From Benincasa hispida (lineage: Eukaryota; Streptophyta; Magnoliopsida; Cucurbitales; Cucurbitaceae): DNA of 64,000 bases. The stretch is taken from assembly GCF_009727055.1 (NCBI RefSeq), contig NC_052351.1:9091963-9155962 (forward strand), given 5' to 3'. Each line of letters starts with the position of its first letter. Position 1 is the first letter of the stretch. Below the pieces are notes generated by a model. The model saw nothing but the letters and a program-made list of their open reading frames with translations. It searched no databases and was not told the DNA's origin. Both the position numbers and the translations under genes were made by a program. Shown here in pieces: positions 34,983 through 45,654 of the stretch.

Positions 34983-36247
34983 TGATGGAACTCTTAACGA
35001 AGAGCATCTCTGAGCGCATTTGGATCTTTTCGATTTCATCGTGACCGAAATATAACACATACATTCTAACATACAGTTATGCAAATTCACACTAATTAAA
35101 GGCATGCTTTGAACAATAAAATGTAAAGGAAAGAGTTCTCATGCTAGTTGAAGACCTTCTTCAAGCTTTGGAATTCAAACGTAGTGAAAGAACCTCCTTT
35201 CGTACGCTATTGCCCAACAAACAAGTCGGTTGTAGCAGCATGGTCGTCTACACGAACGGCAGCAACACGAACAGTCACAAACAAGCGAACGCAGTGGGGA
35301 CGACACCACTAAAATGGAGCCCTTAGTATTCTCGGAGTGAGAATCCAAAGAGTGGTCTTTGGTGAATTTGGTAGAGGTAGGAGGAAGAATAAATCGTGTA
35401 GATGATAAGCAAGTGGGAGAGAAAAGGATCTATCATATAGCTATGTGCTTATCGTTTAGAAGAAGCTACATGATCGTGTAGGTTTTACTAAGTGACCGTT
35501 TAGTAAATGGTAGACGATTGTTTAGAAAATGCAGCACATTATGCGATCGTTTAGGAAAGCTAAGCGATCGTTTAGGGACTTGCATGCAATCGTTTAGGCG
35601 AGAAATGTGCGATCGTTTAGACGATAAAACTCTATCGTATAGGCTCTCGATTATGCAATCATTTATGTTTTCACACCTATGCCAATTTTTCCGAACCTTT
35701 GAAAAATGAAACAAATTTTCATTTTATTCATCGGTTACCATAATCTAATGCGGCTACTCCCACTAATGCACGTCCGAGAGAAATTTTAGGCCAATTATCA
35801 TATAATTAACCAATTTAATAATTAATGAATATAATCATATTATATTCTTACCTTATAGTTTGATATCACATATCTACTATAGTAATTTCTCATCTACTTG
35901 ATATAAATCATATTTATATCTAAATTCCTCCAAAATAATGTATCTCATACATTTAGTCAATTATATCATATATAATCAACCAGTTCAATTATATCATATA
36001 TAATCGAACTCCCTCTTGTCAATTTGAACATTTCAAATTAACCCAAACACTGATTCTCGATTTTATCCAAGCTACCCAGGGGACCTAATAGACCTATGGC
36101 TCGAAACTCCAATGGTATGTGAATAGCTAACTAAACTCTTTAACCACGAGATCTACCATCCGTTAACTGTCAGGCATTCCACTAAAGACTAACAACTTAA
36201 CTCTTCTTACTACAGATATATTTCTATGTCCATCGGATATGACCAAT
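34983..36247 (-). repeat. 5' LTR of copia I, truncated
   Basis: Low end tgatggaactc. It contains at least five 'gatcgtttag' phrases at 35,480-35,620, an AT-rich middle and a 36,010-36,247 block shared with LTR copia II (caatttgaacatttcaaatt, ccgttaactg, cattccactaaag, accaatca). It stops at 36,247; the first part of the LTR (TGTTGGGA...) is absent, and the short repeats of the next region begin there. Confidence 0.75.
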
Positions 36248-36425
36248 CATGAGTATCACTAATATATTTATGGTAATTATTATGATTATCAATAATAGAC
36301 TTTTATCACTAATAGATTTCTACCACTGATATCTACCTAAATTCGATATCACTAATATATGAATATGATTGACATCTATCTAAGTTTTATCACTAATATC
36401 ACTAATAGTTAATATTATCAATATA
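36248..36425. repeat. tatcactaata(t/g) short-repeat tract
   Basis: tatcactaat recurs at about 36,255, 36,306, 36,349 and 36,398, with variants (accactgatatc). Similar 'tatcagtgata' tracts are, from memory, frequent in cucurbit genomes. Confidence 0.7.
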
Positions 36426-37057
36426 CAAATACACAAATATTTTAATGTGTACTCTTCATTTTAGGTCATCTATGCCATGTTTTCAAGTTTATTTCGGATA
36501 GACTTCATACTTTTAGAGTCCTATAAAAAGAAAGAAAAAAAAAAACTATTGGTCTGTTTGATATCGTTCACATTTCTCAGTTTTTGAGAAATAAACTTAT
36601 TTAATAACTATTCTCGTTTCTTATTTCAAAATTTAAGAAGTATTTCTAAAAATATTGAAATTTTGTAGACTAAAAAAATAGTTTCTTTCATATCCATAAT
36701 ATTTAACTTTTCGTTATAATAATCAAATTTAATGATTGACTTGTTGGTGTTATGTTACTTATGAATTGAGTACTTTCAAGTGTTGGGTATGGAACTCGAC
36801 CCCATAAAAAAGGGAAGGGAAGAAGTAAAAATCGGATAAAAAAACAAAATTAAAAAAAAAAAGCAAAAATTGAAGAAAAAAAAGAAAATTACAAAAAAAT
36901 GAAGAAACAAAAACTAGAAGCAAAAATCGGATAATCCAAATTTTGTGAAATCGAACCCAATGGTGAGATAGAGTGATCCGACATGTCGTTGGGCCCTGGA
37001 AACAAAACCATATATAACGGCCCACTCTATTTGGTGACAGGAAATTGCTAAGTATCC
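36426..37057. other. AT-rich host DNA
   Basis: A-rich tract at 36,800-36,920. No gene recognised; likely unique flank of the tRNA gene. Confidence 0.5.
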
Positions 37058-37061
37058 AAAA
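37058..37061 (-). terminator. Pol III terminator of tRNA-Ile
   Basis: TTTT on the minus strand, 15 bases after the tRNA 3' end. Confidence 0.6.
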
Positions 37062-37076
37062 TATTAATAAATACTT

Positions 37077-37150
37077 TGGCCCATGCAGGTTTCGAACCTG
37101 CGACCTTTGCGTTATTAGCACGACGCTCTAACCAACTGAGCTAATAGGCC
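37077..37150 (-). tRNA. tRNA-Ile (anticodon AAU)
   Basis: 74 bases on the minus strand, no intron. The 7-bp acceptor stem (GGCCTAT with ATGGGCC, one G-T pair) is closed and followed by discriminator A. The A box TAGCTCAGTTGGT and the B box GGTTCGAAACC are both present. The anticodon loop CTAATAA gives AAU at 37,114-37,116, read as IAU after editing. Plastid Ile tRNAs have GAU (with an intron) or CAU, so this is nuclear. An AT-rich TATA-like stretch (about 37,171-37,182) lies 21-32 bases upstream, as is usual for plant tRNA genes. It is the one clearly intact host gene here, and the copia II LTR begins only about 110 bp upstream of it. Confidence 0.96.
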
Positions 37151-37260
37151 AATCTATTCGGTACAATCACATTTATATAAATAATTAATTTATGTATGCG
37201 TTATGCCTTTGCTTTATGTAATTTTCTTTAGATCTTTAAAGGTATGTATATTCACTAGTT
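37151..37260. other. Short host segment between tRNA and copia II LTR
   Basis: AT-rich tRNA 5' flank. The exact LTR border is not certain. Confidence 0.45.
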
Positions 37261-38628
37261 TGAGGTCTATATATGAAAGGAGTTTCTACATAGAAGGAAT
37301 TACCACTTTTCTTCTCTTTCGTTTTTTTTTAGAGAGAATTATTCTCTCAGTGTTTCATGGAAGAAGATGAATTACCACGATCCCTCTCTTTAACCCCTCT
37401 CATCACGTATTTGACTAAGAGAAATTAGGGGGAAGGAGTTGTAACTCTTTCCCTTTTATTAATTAATATTAATTTAATAAAATTAAATTAATAATAAGTA
37501 TACATATAATAACAACCTTTTTATATGTATATAAACTATATGTTATATCCCATATAACACATAATCTATAGTTACATATTGTATCAAATACAATATAACC
37601 TATAAATGTATTTTCTCTCAACCATACATGACATTTAATATAAATCACATTTATAGTAAACTCACTTATATGAATCTCATTCATATAATTGATATTTGGA
37701 TCATATCTAAATATTTAATTCCTCTCAACTTATTTATGGTATTTAATATAAATCATATTGATATTAAATTTAATTATATGAATCTCATTCATATAATTGG
37801 TATTTGAATCATATTCAAATTCCTCTCATATTACCTTATATTATAATGTATCAAATACATAATTAATTATATCAATTCCCTCAATTAATTTGAACACTTC
37901 AAATTAATCCAAAAATAATTCTCAACTAAATCCCTGTTGAGCTATAGAGGGGACCTTATGGACCTCGAGATTGAAGCTCCAACGGTACTTGGTTAATTAA
38001 TTAAATTCTTTAATTAAATTACCTTATATCCGTTAACTGCTGGTCATTCCACTAAAGATCGACAATTGCAGTTTTCACACTGCAGATAAATTTTTGTGCC
38101 CATTGGATATAACCAATCAACAACGCAATGACCCTTCACAAATTGCTCGTAAATACAACTATGCTAAAATTACCGTTTTGCCTCTGTAGTTACATCTAAC
38201 TTATTAAGTACCACTGATCCTTCTAATGAACAATAAGTCATAGTCCAATTATGACCAAGTACCTCTCAAGCCAGGAGAGGGTGTGGCCACTATGTTCAAG
38301 CATCAGAATCAGCCATTAAGGGAATAATTTATCTACTTGCCCATACATCCAGGAAGGAGTGAATTCCGTCTCGTGTAGCTGTGTTGCTAGCTTCCCAGCC
38401 AGACGAATTCCCAAAATGGTAGGCTTATTGAGTTGGTAATCTGGCCACTCTCACCCATACAAATCAAAAGACCGCCTTCATGAGCAAGAGTTTACAACTC
38501 ACTCAGGATTCAGGTCATGTCACTTATGGTCATCCTAGTAAAATGTAAGTCTCTATTATTAACGGCGTTATATAAAAAGACTAATCATTTCGTGGTTCAG
38601 TCTTATACAAACTCTTAATACATAACAC

Positions 38629-40574
38629 TGATAACTTGTAGAAATACAAGTTATTTATACTGTTTTATTTAGATAATGCGACCAAAAGAAAGGAAAGTTG
38701 CGTCAATTGTATACAAATTGGCTAAGAAATGCAAGAATTATAAATTGTCGTCAATACACCCACTAACACCATTACGATGGTAGAAAAGAATGTTTCTGTT
38801 CTATTTTGTAGGAAATCAAGTCACCACATACGTTCATGGCTTAAGATAAAAGAACAACGCATATACGTCGCATTGCGCCCATCATTCACGAATGAATAGA
38901 CGATCAACGCAATAACGGCGTATGCGACAATCAATTAAGAGCTAAATGATCAACGCAATATCAACCGCATGCGGTAATAAAAAACAACAATGCATATGAG
39001 CAAACGATCGAAGATGTGAAGAGCAACTCAATTGCGGAGGATTCTGATGTGTGTACAGCTAACCGTTGTGCATTTCTGACGGGATTATTGCGTAACAGAA
39101 GGAATATTCACTCCACCATTTTAGGAACTGCCTTAACAATAAAGTGGGGACCAAAATGCAAAGAGTCGAGGCTTAGCCTATAAATAGCTTCGGCCATTCC
39201 ACTGAAAAAGGATGTTTGAATACAGAGAAAAGTGTATATACTGATCTGAGGGAGAGACTGGTTGGGCGGCTAATCAGAGTAGATCCGAGAATAATTAAGA
39301 GACAAGGGCGAGAGGTGAGTCTCTGGGCAAAGAATCCTTCTAATCCCCGCCGTTGAAGCTCTGTATGAAGGTCACTTCTACCAGAAGAGCAAGCTTGAGA
39401 GGGAAGCTCTTCTCTTCATCAATTCCACACGCCAGCAAGCAAAACCACCGTCAAGATTTATGTTAAGATGTTGACACTCTTCTGTATTTGTTTCTATCTC
39501 TTTATCATCACTTGTACTCATCTTCTTAATCTCTATCATTCACACCATGTATCATACGCTTAATTCTATAATTAAATGTTATGATCATTTCCATCTCTAT
39601 CTTTTTGTCTATTTCCGTTCATCCATAATCCACTTTCTCCATGATGTTTTCTTAATCCCACAGGTAATTAGCAAGAATTAAACAAGTAAATTAATTGGGT
39701 TAAGGAAATAATTATGTTTAGTTAAAGCATGCTAGACGACATCTTCACCTGTGAGAGCAGAAGTGAAGATGCCATTCCGCCTATCGAGAGAGGGTTGGAA
39801 GAATGCATTAACTAAAGCGAGAAGTACTTCTAGAGATGGAAGCAACCTTGCGTTCACCACGTTCATCCCTGTTTTACCATAGAGATATGGGAACGCAGCC
39901 GCTCACCGAGAGGTATACGCCAAGGGAAAGCGGAACCTTAGTTATATCTTTAACGCGATTAACAACCTTGCGATGTTTGTACTAATTATTTCTTCACATT
40001 TTTGTTTCATACATAAAGACTTGTCATCGCATACCATGATCCTTTGTATAAACTTTGCAGTTGATCTCGAACTCAGCATCATGTATATCATGTATCTTGT
40101 ATCTTGCATCACGTTAGCTTTGGTTTATTTTTATCGTATTTTATTTTATTAATGCAACTTTAGTTTATCTGCACAATTTTACTTTATCGCAATTTAATTT
40201 CCTGTACAAACACAATCTTTATTAATTGTAAAAAGACCGATCGTATATATCACAAATGTAACACACTAACGACAACAATCCCTGTGTTCAACCTCAGATC
40301 AATCCGAGAAACTTGCGTTGGAATTATACTTGGTTTCAGTGCAAGGAAACTTGTGACAACGCATTACTCCATAGCATACTACAAACATTTAGTTAACAAC
40401 GCATATGTCTAGAAGTAGTCATGCATAACACAACATCCACATTCCATTTCCATATTTACGTCATCAAGTTTATGGCAACATGAGCTTGTATGATTCATTC
40501 ATCTGTATTCATATTTGTCCGCATGCTCTAAGTAGTGTGAATAAGCATAAGATACACAATTTTATGCCACAACA
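38629..40574 (+). mobile_element. Solo LTR D2 (1,946 bp)
   Basis: TGATAACTTGTAG...ATGCCACAACA, flanked by aacac (38,624-38,628) and gatac (40,575-40,579), which differ only by transitions. Its length equals that of D3 after removing T2. TATA box 39,179-39,186. The motif ccctgtgttcaacct is at about 40,280-40,294. It holds no gag or pol. Confidence 0.85.
39179..39186 (+). promoter_or_regulatory. TATA box of D2
   Basis: TATAAATA in agcctataaatagctt; D3 has the same on its strand at 50,561-50,568. Confidence 0.55.
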
Positions 40575-40913
40575 GATACCCCGCTAACATGGTACATGAA
40601 TGATCAGGATTAGATCATTTGTAGCATTTTACAACACTTGTAACACCTACAAAGCAGGTCGTATCTATAGTGTCATAAGAATAAGGTACCCAGCCTTATC
40701 CATATACTACAGCCCGTTTAGGTTATTATTTAAACAAGATCCACTTGTATGTCTCTACATACTTGTTTAAATTATATAAAATAACATAGGATCTTAGTTT
40801 ATTGGATTGAGTATATGCTTATAAAATAACACTTATTTTATTAGCAATAATATGTTTATACAAAGTTTACAAACTACGAGATTAGAAGGAGATTTAGGAC
40901 ATCAATCCCAACA

Positions 40914-40928
40914 ATCTCCAACTTGTCC
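40914..40928 (-). promoter_or_regulatory. Polypurine tract of copia II
   Basis: Element-strand GGACAAGTTGGAGAT abuts TGTTGGG of the LTR, the usual plant copia arrangement. Confidence 0.85.
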
Positions 40929-41043
40929 TAAAGCTTAGGGAGCCTAATGTACAATACAAATAAAGTACAAATCACAATAAACTAGGGCGTACACTATACT
41001 CTAGTAACATTTCCCACTTGCCCTAGACAATATATTGCAAATC

Positions 41044-42255
41044 TTATAGACTCAGACTTTCTAGATGACCCTTGAACATTTTAGCCGTGAGAGTCTTTGT
41101 AAACGAATCAATAACGTTGTGCTTCGAGGAAATCTTCATGACGATCATGTCATCACGTCACCTCGATGCACAATTTCCCAAATAAAATGATATTTTTTCT
41201 CTATGTGCTTGCCTCTTCGGTGACTCCTAGGTTCCTTAGAATTTACCATAGCTCCACAGTATCATGATAAAGCGTGATAGGCAAAGACATATTTGGAACA
41301 ACTTCAAAACAGTAAGAAATTTCTTAAGCCATACAACCTCTTTAGCAACTTCATAAGTAGCTATGTATTGGCTTCCATAGTGGAGTCTGCGATGCATCCT
41401 TGTTTGATGCTTCGCCATACTATAGCTCTTCCATTCAGAGTAAACACTGGCCCTGATTTGGAGTTCTGAGAATCCCGATCAGTTTGAAAGTCAGAGTTTG
41501 TGTATCATGTAAGGATCATATCCTTATCTTCATATACAAGAATATAGTCACTCGTTCTCCAAAAATACTTGAGGATCGTTTTGACCGCTGTCCAGTGATC
41601 TAATCCTGGATTCGACTGATATTGACTAACAATCCCTACTGCATAGCAAATGTCAGGTCTAGTACATAACATTGCATACATAAGGCTGCCAATAACCGAT
41701 GCATAGGGGATTCGTCTCATTTTCTCAACCTCTTGGGGAGTCTTAGGACACTATTCCTTAGAAAATACAATTCCATGCCTGAAAAGTAATAAACCTTTCT
41801 TAGAATTGTGCATCGAATATCTGACAAGCATCTTGTCAATATACGATGGCTGAGACAAGGCCAACCTTTTGTTATTACGATCCCTTATAATCTGGATCCC
41901 TAAAACAAATTACGCCTATCCAAATCTTTCATTTGGAATTGGGCGGCTAGCCATTTCTTTACATCAGTCAGAAAACCTACGTCATTTCCAATAAGTAAGA
42001 TATTATCCACATACAACACGAGGAAAGCTATTGAGTTGTTGATGATTTTCTTGTAAATACAAGGCTCGTCAACATTTTGATCAAAGCCATAAGATTTGAT
42101 TGCAACATTAAAATTTATATTCCAAGATCGAGATACTTGTTTCAGTCCATAAATGGACCGATTAAGCTTGCAAACCTTTTGCTTTTGATCTTGTTCAATG
42201 AATCCTTCTGGTTGATTCATGTAGATGGTCTCTTCAACGAAATGAGATTTATATT
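41044..42255 (-). pseudogene. Copia II reverse transcriptase and RNase H
   Basis: Minus-strand C-terminal half of a Ty1/copia polyprotein. At the upper end it reads FVEETIYMNQPEGF, KLNRSIYGLKQVSRSWN, and the RT catalytic box LYVDNILLIGND (Tyr-Val-Asp-Asn, so the second Asp of the usual YVDD is lost). 41,505-41,720 reads VIGSLMYAMLCTRPDICYA, and 41,236-41,418 reads QYIATYEVAKEVVWLKKFL (RNase H). The final frame ends SFTKTLTAKMF...SLSL with a stop at 41,044-41,046. Frameshifts occur near 41,440 and 41,740-41,900. It is cut at 42,255 by an inverted copia leader, leaving out the N-terminal RT and everything upstream. Confidence 0.88.
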
Positions 42256-43146
42256 CATGGTGGGTGCATTTCTACACTAATTTAATGGTTAAATTTGTTG
42301 TGGATGTGCAGATTAATGGATTTTTTCAGGATGATTAGCCTCGGTTTGATTTAAATCCTTTTACATTTGCGATTTTTTGTAAAAGGCCACTACGTTTTTG
42401 GGCATTAATAATCGTTATCGAGTCTGTATTCAAAATTTGTTTAAAGTTTTGAGTCATTCATCAAAGAAGCAGATCTATGCAAGCATTGCATAAGAATGGT
42501 ATGCGATCTGGGCAAGCGTTGCAGTTCTTTGAGGAAGGAGGCGATCTAGGGTTGATCGCATTGTGTAGAAGATGTGCTACGCGATTGCTGTTGATCACAT
42601 CGTAAAGATGAAGGAGTATGCGATCGTTGTTGAATGCATCAGTTAAACGATGGGGTATGCGATCAAGTGTTGATCACATCGTGTTGATGATCGGGTAAAC
42701 GATCGCTAAGTATCAATTAAAGCGCACGCACTAGACGATCGTTTAGGTCAGCAAGCTTCATCGCTTAGTAACTGATTAAACAATCGCTTAGTATTGCAAG
42801 GTAAATAGTTTACCTAGTTGCATGTATCGTGTATACGATGAAGTGCTCGCATATCGTTTAAAGCATGTGTGCTAGAAGATAGTTTAGGTCAGCAAGCTTC
42901 ATCGCTTAGTAACTGACTAAACGATCGCTTAGTATCGCAATAAAAATCGTTTACCTAGTTGCACACATCGTGTAGACGATGAGATGCTTGCGTATCGTTT
43001 AGAGCGTGCGCTAGACGATCGTTTAGGTTAGCAAGCTTCATCGTTTAGTAACTGACTAAACGATCGTTTAGTAATGCAAGGTAAATCGTTTACCTGTCGT
43101 CGCGCTATACGATCATATAGACGATCAGGCTTCGCAGACTCGTCGT
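42256..43146 (+). repeat. Copia leader fragment in inverted orientation
   Basis: Reverse-complement relative of 34,430-34,930 (both share ggtgggtgcat, tgtggatgtgcagatta, ttagcctcggtttgattta, cattaataatcgttatcgag). It faces the copia II RT fragment head on, so this junction marks an inversion or the end of another element. Confidence 0.8.
42725..43146 (+). repeat. Three tandem ~140-bp units with CGATCGTTTAG
   Basis: The marker gcaagcttcatcg occurs at 42,751, 42,892 and 43,031 (spacings 141 and 139). Each unit has 'aacgatcg(c/t)ttagta' flanked by complementary phrases. In unit 3, actaaacgatcgtttagt (43,055-43,072) is a perfect 18-bp palindrome. The copia I leader has one unit only (about 34,440-34,575). 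Confidence 0.85.
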
Positions 43147-43621
43147 CGTCTATGCAATGGATGAATGAAGCATACATAATACAAGATAATCACATAAAAT
43201 GAAGATCCCTAGTTGTGCTAGCTAAATGCTTCTCAACCCATTCAACAGATTTAGCTACTCATGCATGATAAACAAAGAGTGAACAGATATAGAGAAGTAA
43301 ATTCCATTTTATAAAAGAGTTTGAATACACAATAACAATGGAAGATAAAGGTAGAGAGTCTGGTTGCAATCCCTTGCTGCCCAAGGCTTTTACATTGGCA
43401 ACTCTATTCGGTTTAAAAGATATTCTTGCTTCCGCAGGAGTTGGCCCTCTCTCTGGTCTTAAAGCTTCCGGCACCCTCCCGAGCTCACTGGAACGATCTA
43501 TCGGCACAACTTCCTTCTCTCGCTTCCGACTTAAAATAAAAGAAAATCTAAGAACAAGGTTAAACTATCCAAGGAAAAATTCTCTAACCCTCCGAACTCC
43601 TTTTCTGAAGGCTGCCTTTGG

Positions 43622-43629
43622 TATTTATA
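43622..43629 (-). promoter_or_regulatory. TATA box of LTR G
   Basis: tatttata on the plus strand, same context as LTR A. Confidence 0.55.
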
Positions 43630-43830
43630 GAGCTTCTGGGGTGAAAGGCAACTTCTCTCTTATGATTGCACAAATGGAATGGCTTTAATTCTCTGACTGA
43701 TGTGCCGAATATTTATCACCGAAAAGCTGAGTGTACTTGTTATCGTTAGTAGCTGTCAACTTAATTCAGATTCGATCGTCATCAGCTTTCTGTCCCATCG
43801 TGTTAATTATGCCTTTCACCCAGAGGCGCC

Positions 43831-44010
43831 CACCAAGTTGCGCCGACTCTATGCGGCAATCCTTCTTGGGCAGATGTTGGCAAACACAAATCACTCCAAA
43901 GCTGTCTCTTATACACATCTAGATGTGTATAAGAGACACACCAAGTTGCGCCGACTCTATGCGGCAATCCTTCTTGGGCAGATGTTGGCAAACACAAATC
44001 ACTACAAAGC
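43831..44010. other. Adapter junction with 72-bp artefactual duplication
   Basis: Mosaic ends at 43,902-43,920 and 43,921-43,938 lie between two copies of the same 72 bases (43,831-43,902 and 43,939-44,010, one difference: ctcc against ctac). LTR A and B have this segment once. Peptides such as VSYTHLDVYKR in several frames come from the adapter. Confidence 0.95.
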
Positions 44011-44243
44011 CTTGCGATAATGCTGCGCTCGTCCATTGATTTCTTGTGATCGCTCTTTATGCCTTGCGTCAACGCATATTCTGTATAAAAATACAAAATT
44101 TAACTGTTTCTATGCAATGAACGCATGCGACCGCAATGTTATGAATTTAATGCTTTTTGGACGCAATCTAACATATTTTATCAGCGCAATCCAACATTGT
44201 TTAATAACAAACACTGTAATAACGTGCATTTTGCCCGTTATCA

Positions 44244-44259
44244 CACCCCCAAATTTAAA
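44244..44259 (-). promoter_or_regulatory. Polypurine tract of element G
   Basis: Element-strand TTTAAATTTGGGGGTG, identical to element A. Confidence 0.83.
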
Positions 44260-45654
44260 CAATGCTTGTCCTTAAGCGTAAGCTAAAGATTTCCTTTAGC
44301 AGGTCGACCCAAATCTCTTTTCCTAGATTTCTCAAGGATACTTCATTCAAATCCTATACACCAAAATTTCCTTAAGTCTTATTCAAGTCTCCTCTTAAAA
44401 TATTGACCTAAGAACCGCAAGCTTAACCTTCAAAAGGACTTTACTAAATTTTGGGACATCACATGATTTATTTTAAAAAGAAAACTTTTCCACCGGGGTG
44501 TCAAATGATTTTTATCCTTGCATATTTCTTGGCATTGTTATTTTTTCTGACCTTGCATTGATCCATGTGCCTTGCCTTCGTTTTGGCTTGTCCCCACGTG
44601 TGTCATGCAGACATCCAACTACGAGCAATGCACTCTTTCTCAGACTAAACTCATACCTACTTAGCAGCGGAGTTGCGGTCATTTATTTAGGCGTTGATCC
44701 TAGTGACTTACTTTCGTTTTGGCTTGCCCCCACGTGTGTCATGCGGACATCCAACTACAGGTAAGTGCCCTTCACAACTTAACTCTTATCAACATAAGTT
44801 TCTCATTGTGTTGATAGTGGAGTTGTTATTCTCAACATTTTCCTCTTTTCTTCTTCTCTTTCTTCTTCTCTTTATGAAATAGCAAGGTCGAAAATACCTC
44901 ACCCCCAAATTTAAAATGCGACAATGTTCTCATTGCCAAAAGATTGAAAGAAGTCATGCGATGTTCTTAGAAGGCTTCATAAAGAGAGTTTGAAAGAAAG
45001 TTAGCAGACTCCTAACTTCTAGAAATATTTCATGAGGTGTCTATCTTAAGATTAAGTTGACTCTAGTATATACGAAAGAAATAGAAGCATGTTTTTCATC
45101 ATTGAAATCATAATTGGCAAAGAGACATCATGCGGTAACTTACTAAATTAATCCATGTCAAATGATTGTGGTAATCAAAGAGGATGCGGTGATAAAACTT
45201 TTAAAACTAAAATGAGATGCGATAGTGCAAAATTTAAAATAAAGTTAAGGAAGAATACAATCCTCAAATTTGCGTTGTTGCCAGCATTGTTTGTTGACAC
45301 ATCCTACTTTGCGGCGATCTTCTATCTTTGGATTGCGGTGACGACGTGAAATTTCGTCTTCGTATAGTGCCTCCGCAATCGTGTACCTTGATCATTTGCA
45401 AAGAAACGTCAAGAGGGTCAAATGATAAAAAATGTTAACAAAATTTTTCGCCTTTTTTTTTTTTTTTGAGAAGTAGTAATAAGTAAAATGAAAATAGATA
45501 AATGATGATTAAAGTGTCGAAGAAATGATAGTTCAATAACCAAACAAAGGATACTCCAGAAGGCTTGTGCCCCAGATGATGTTTCTTGCCAGTGCAGGGG
45601 CCACTCCATTTTTCTTTATTCCGAGTTTTTCAGATCCACAGAGGTCTTTTCTTG
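44260..45654 (-). other. 3' UTR of element G with the duplicated motif
   Basis: Motif copies at 44,575-44,624 and 44,711-44,759 (ttggcttg(c/t)ccccacgtgtg then 'gacatccaacta'). No accessory ORF is present between integrase and the polypurine tract. Confidence 0.7.

Larger units (their letters stand above)
37261..40913 (-). repeat. 3' LTR of copia II, split by D2
   Basis: The upper end is plus-strand tcccaaca (TGTTGGGA on the element strand), directly beside the polypurine tract. It contains the copia block shared with LTR copia I (37,880-38,100: ttcaaattaatcc, ccgttaactg, cattccactaaag). D2 interrupts it at 38,629-40,574. The low border near 37,261 (tgaggtct) is a guess from the TG. An internal ~110-bp tandem duplication lies at about 37,624-37,822 (twice tatgaatctcattcatataa). 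Confidence 0.72.
43158..44243 (-). repeat. 3' LTR of element G, truncated
   Basis: Matches LTR A/B from the inner phrase gcatacataa(g/t)acaag to the end gttatca (44,237-44,243). The low part (~700 bp) is missing. TATA box at 43,622-43,629. It contains the second adapter artefact. Confidence 0.83.

Noticed and set aside
34966..34983. tRNA-like match (initiator Met) as a tRNA gene
   Set aside because: Only about 13-16 bases match, directly next to an LTR end: a primer binding site.
37077..37150. Organelle-derived tRNA
   Set aside because: Anticodon AAU and lack of intron do not fit plastid Ile tRNAs; no organelle-like sequence around it.
43700..44096. Open frames of about 100 codons on both strands in LTR G
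   Set aside because: They contain adapter-derived peptide and a duplicated LTR segment; artefacts in non-coding LTR.
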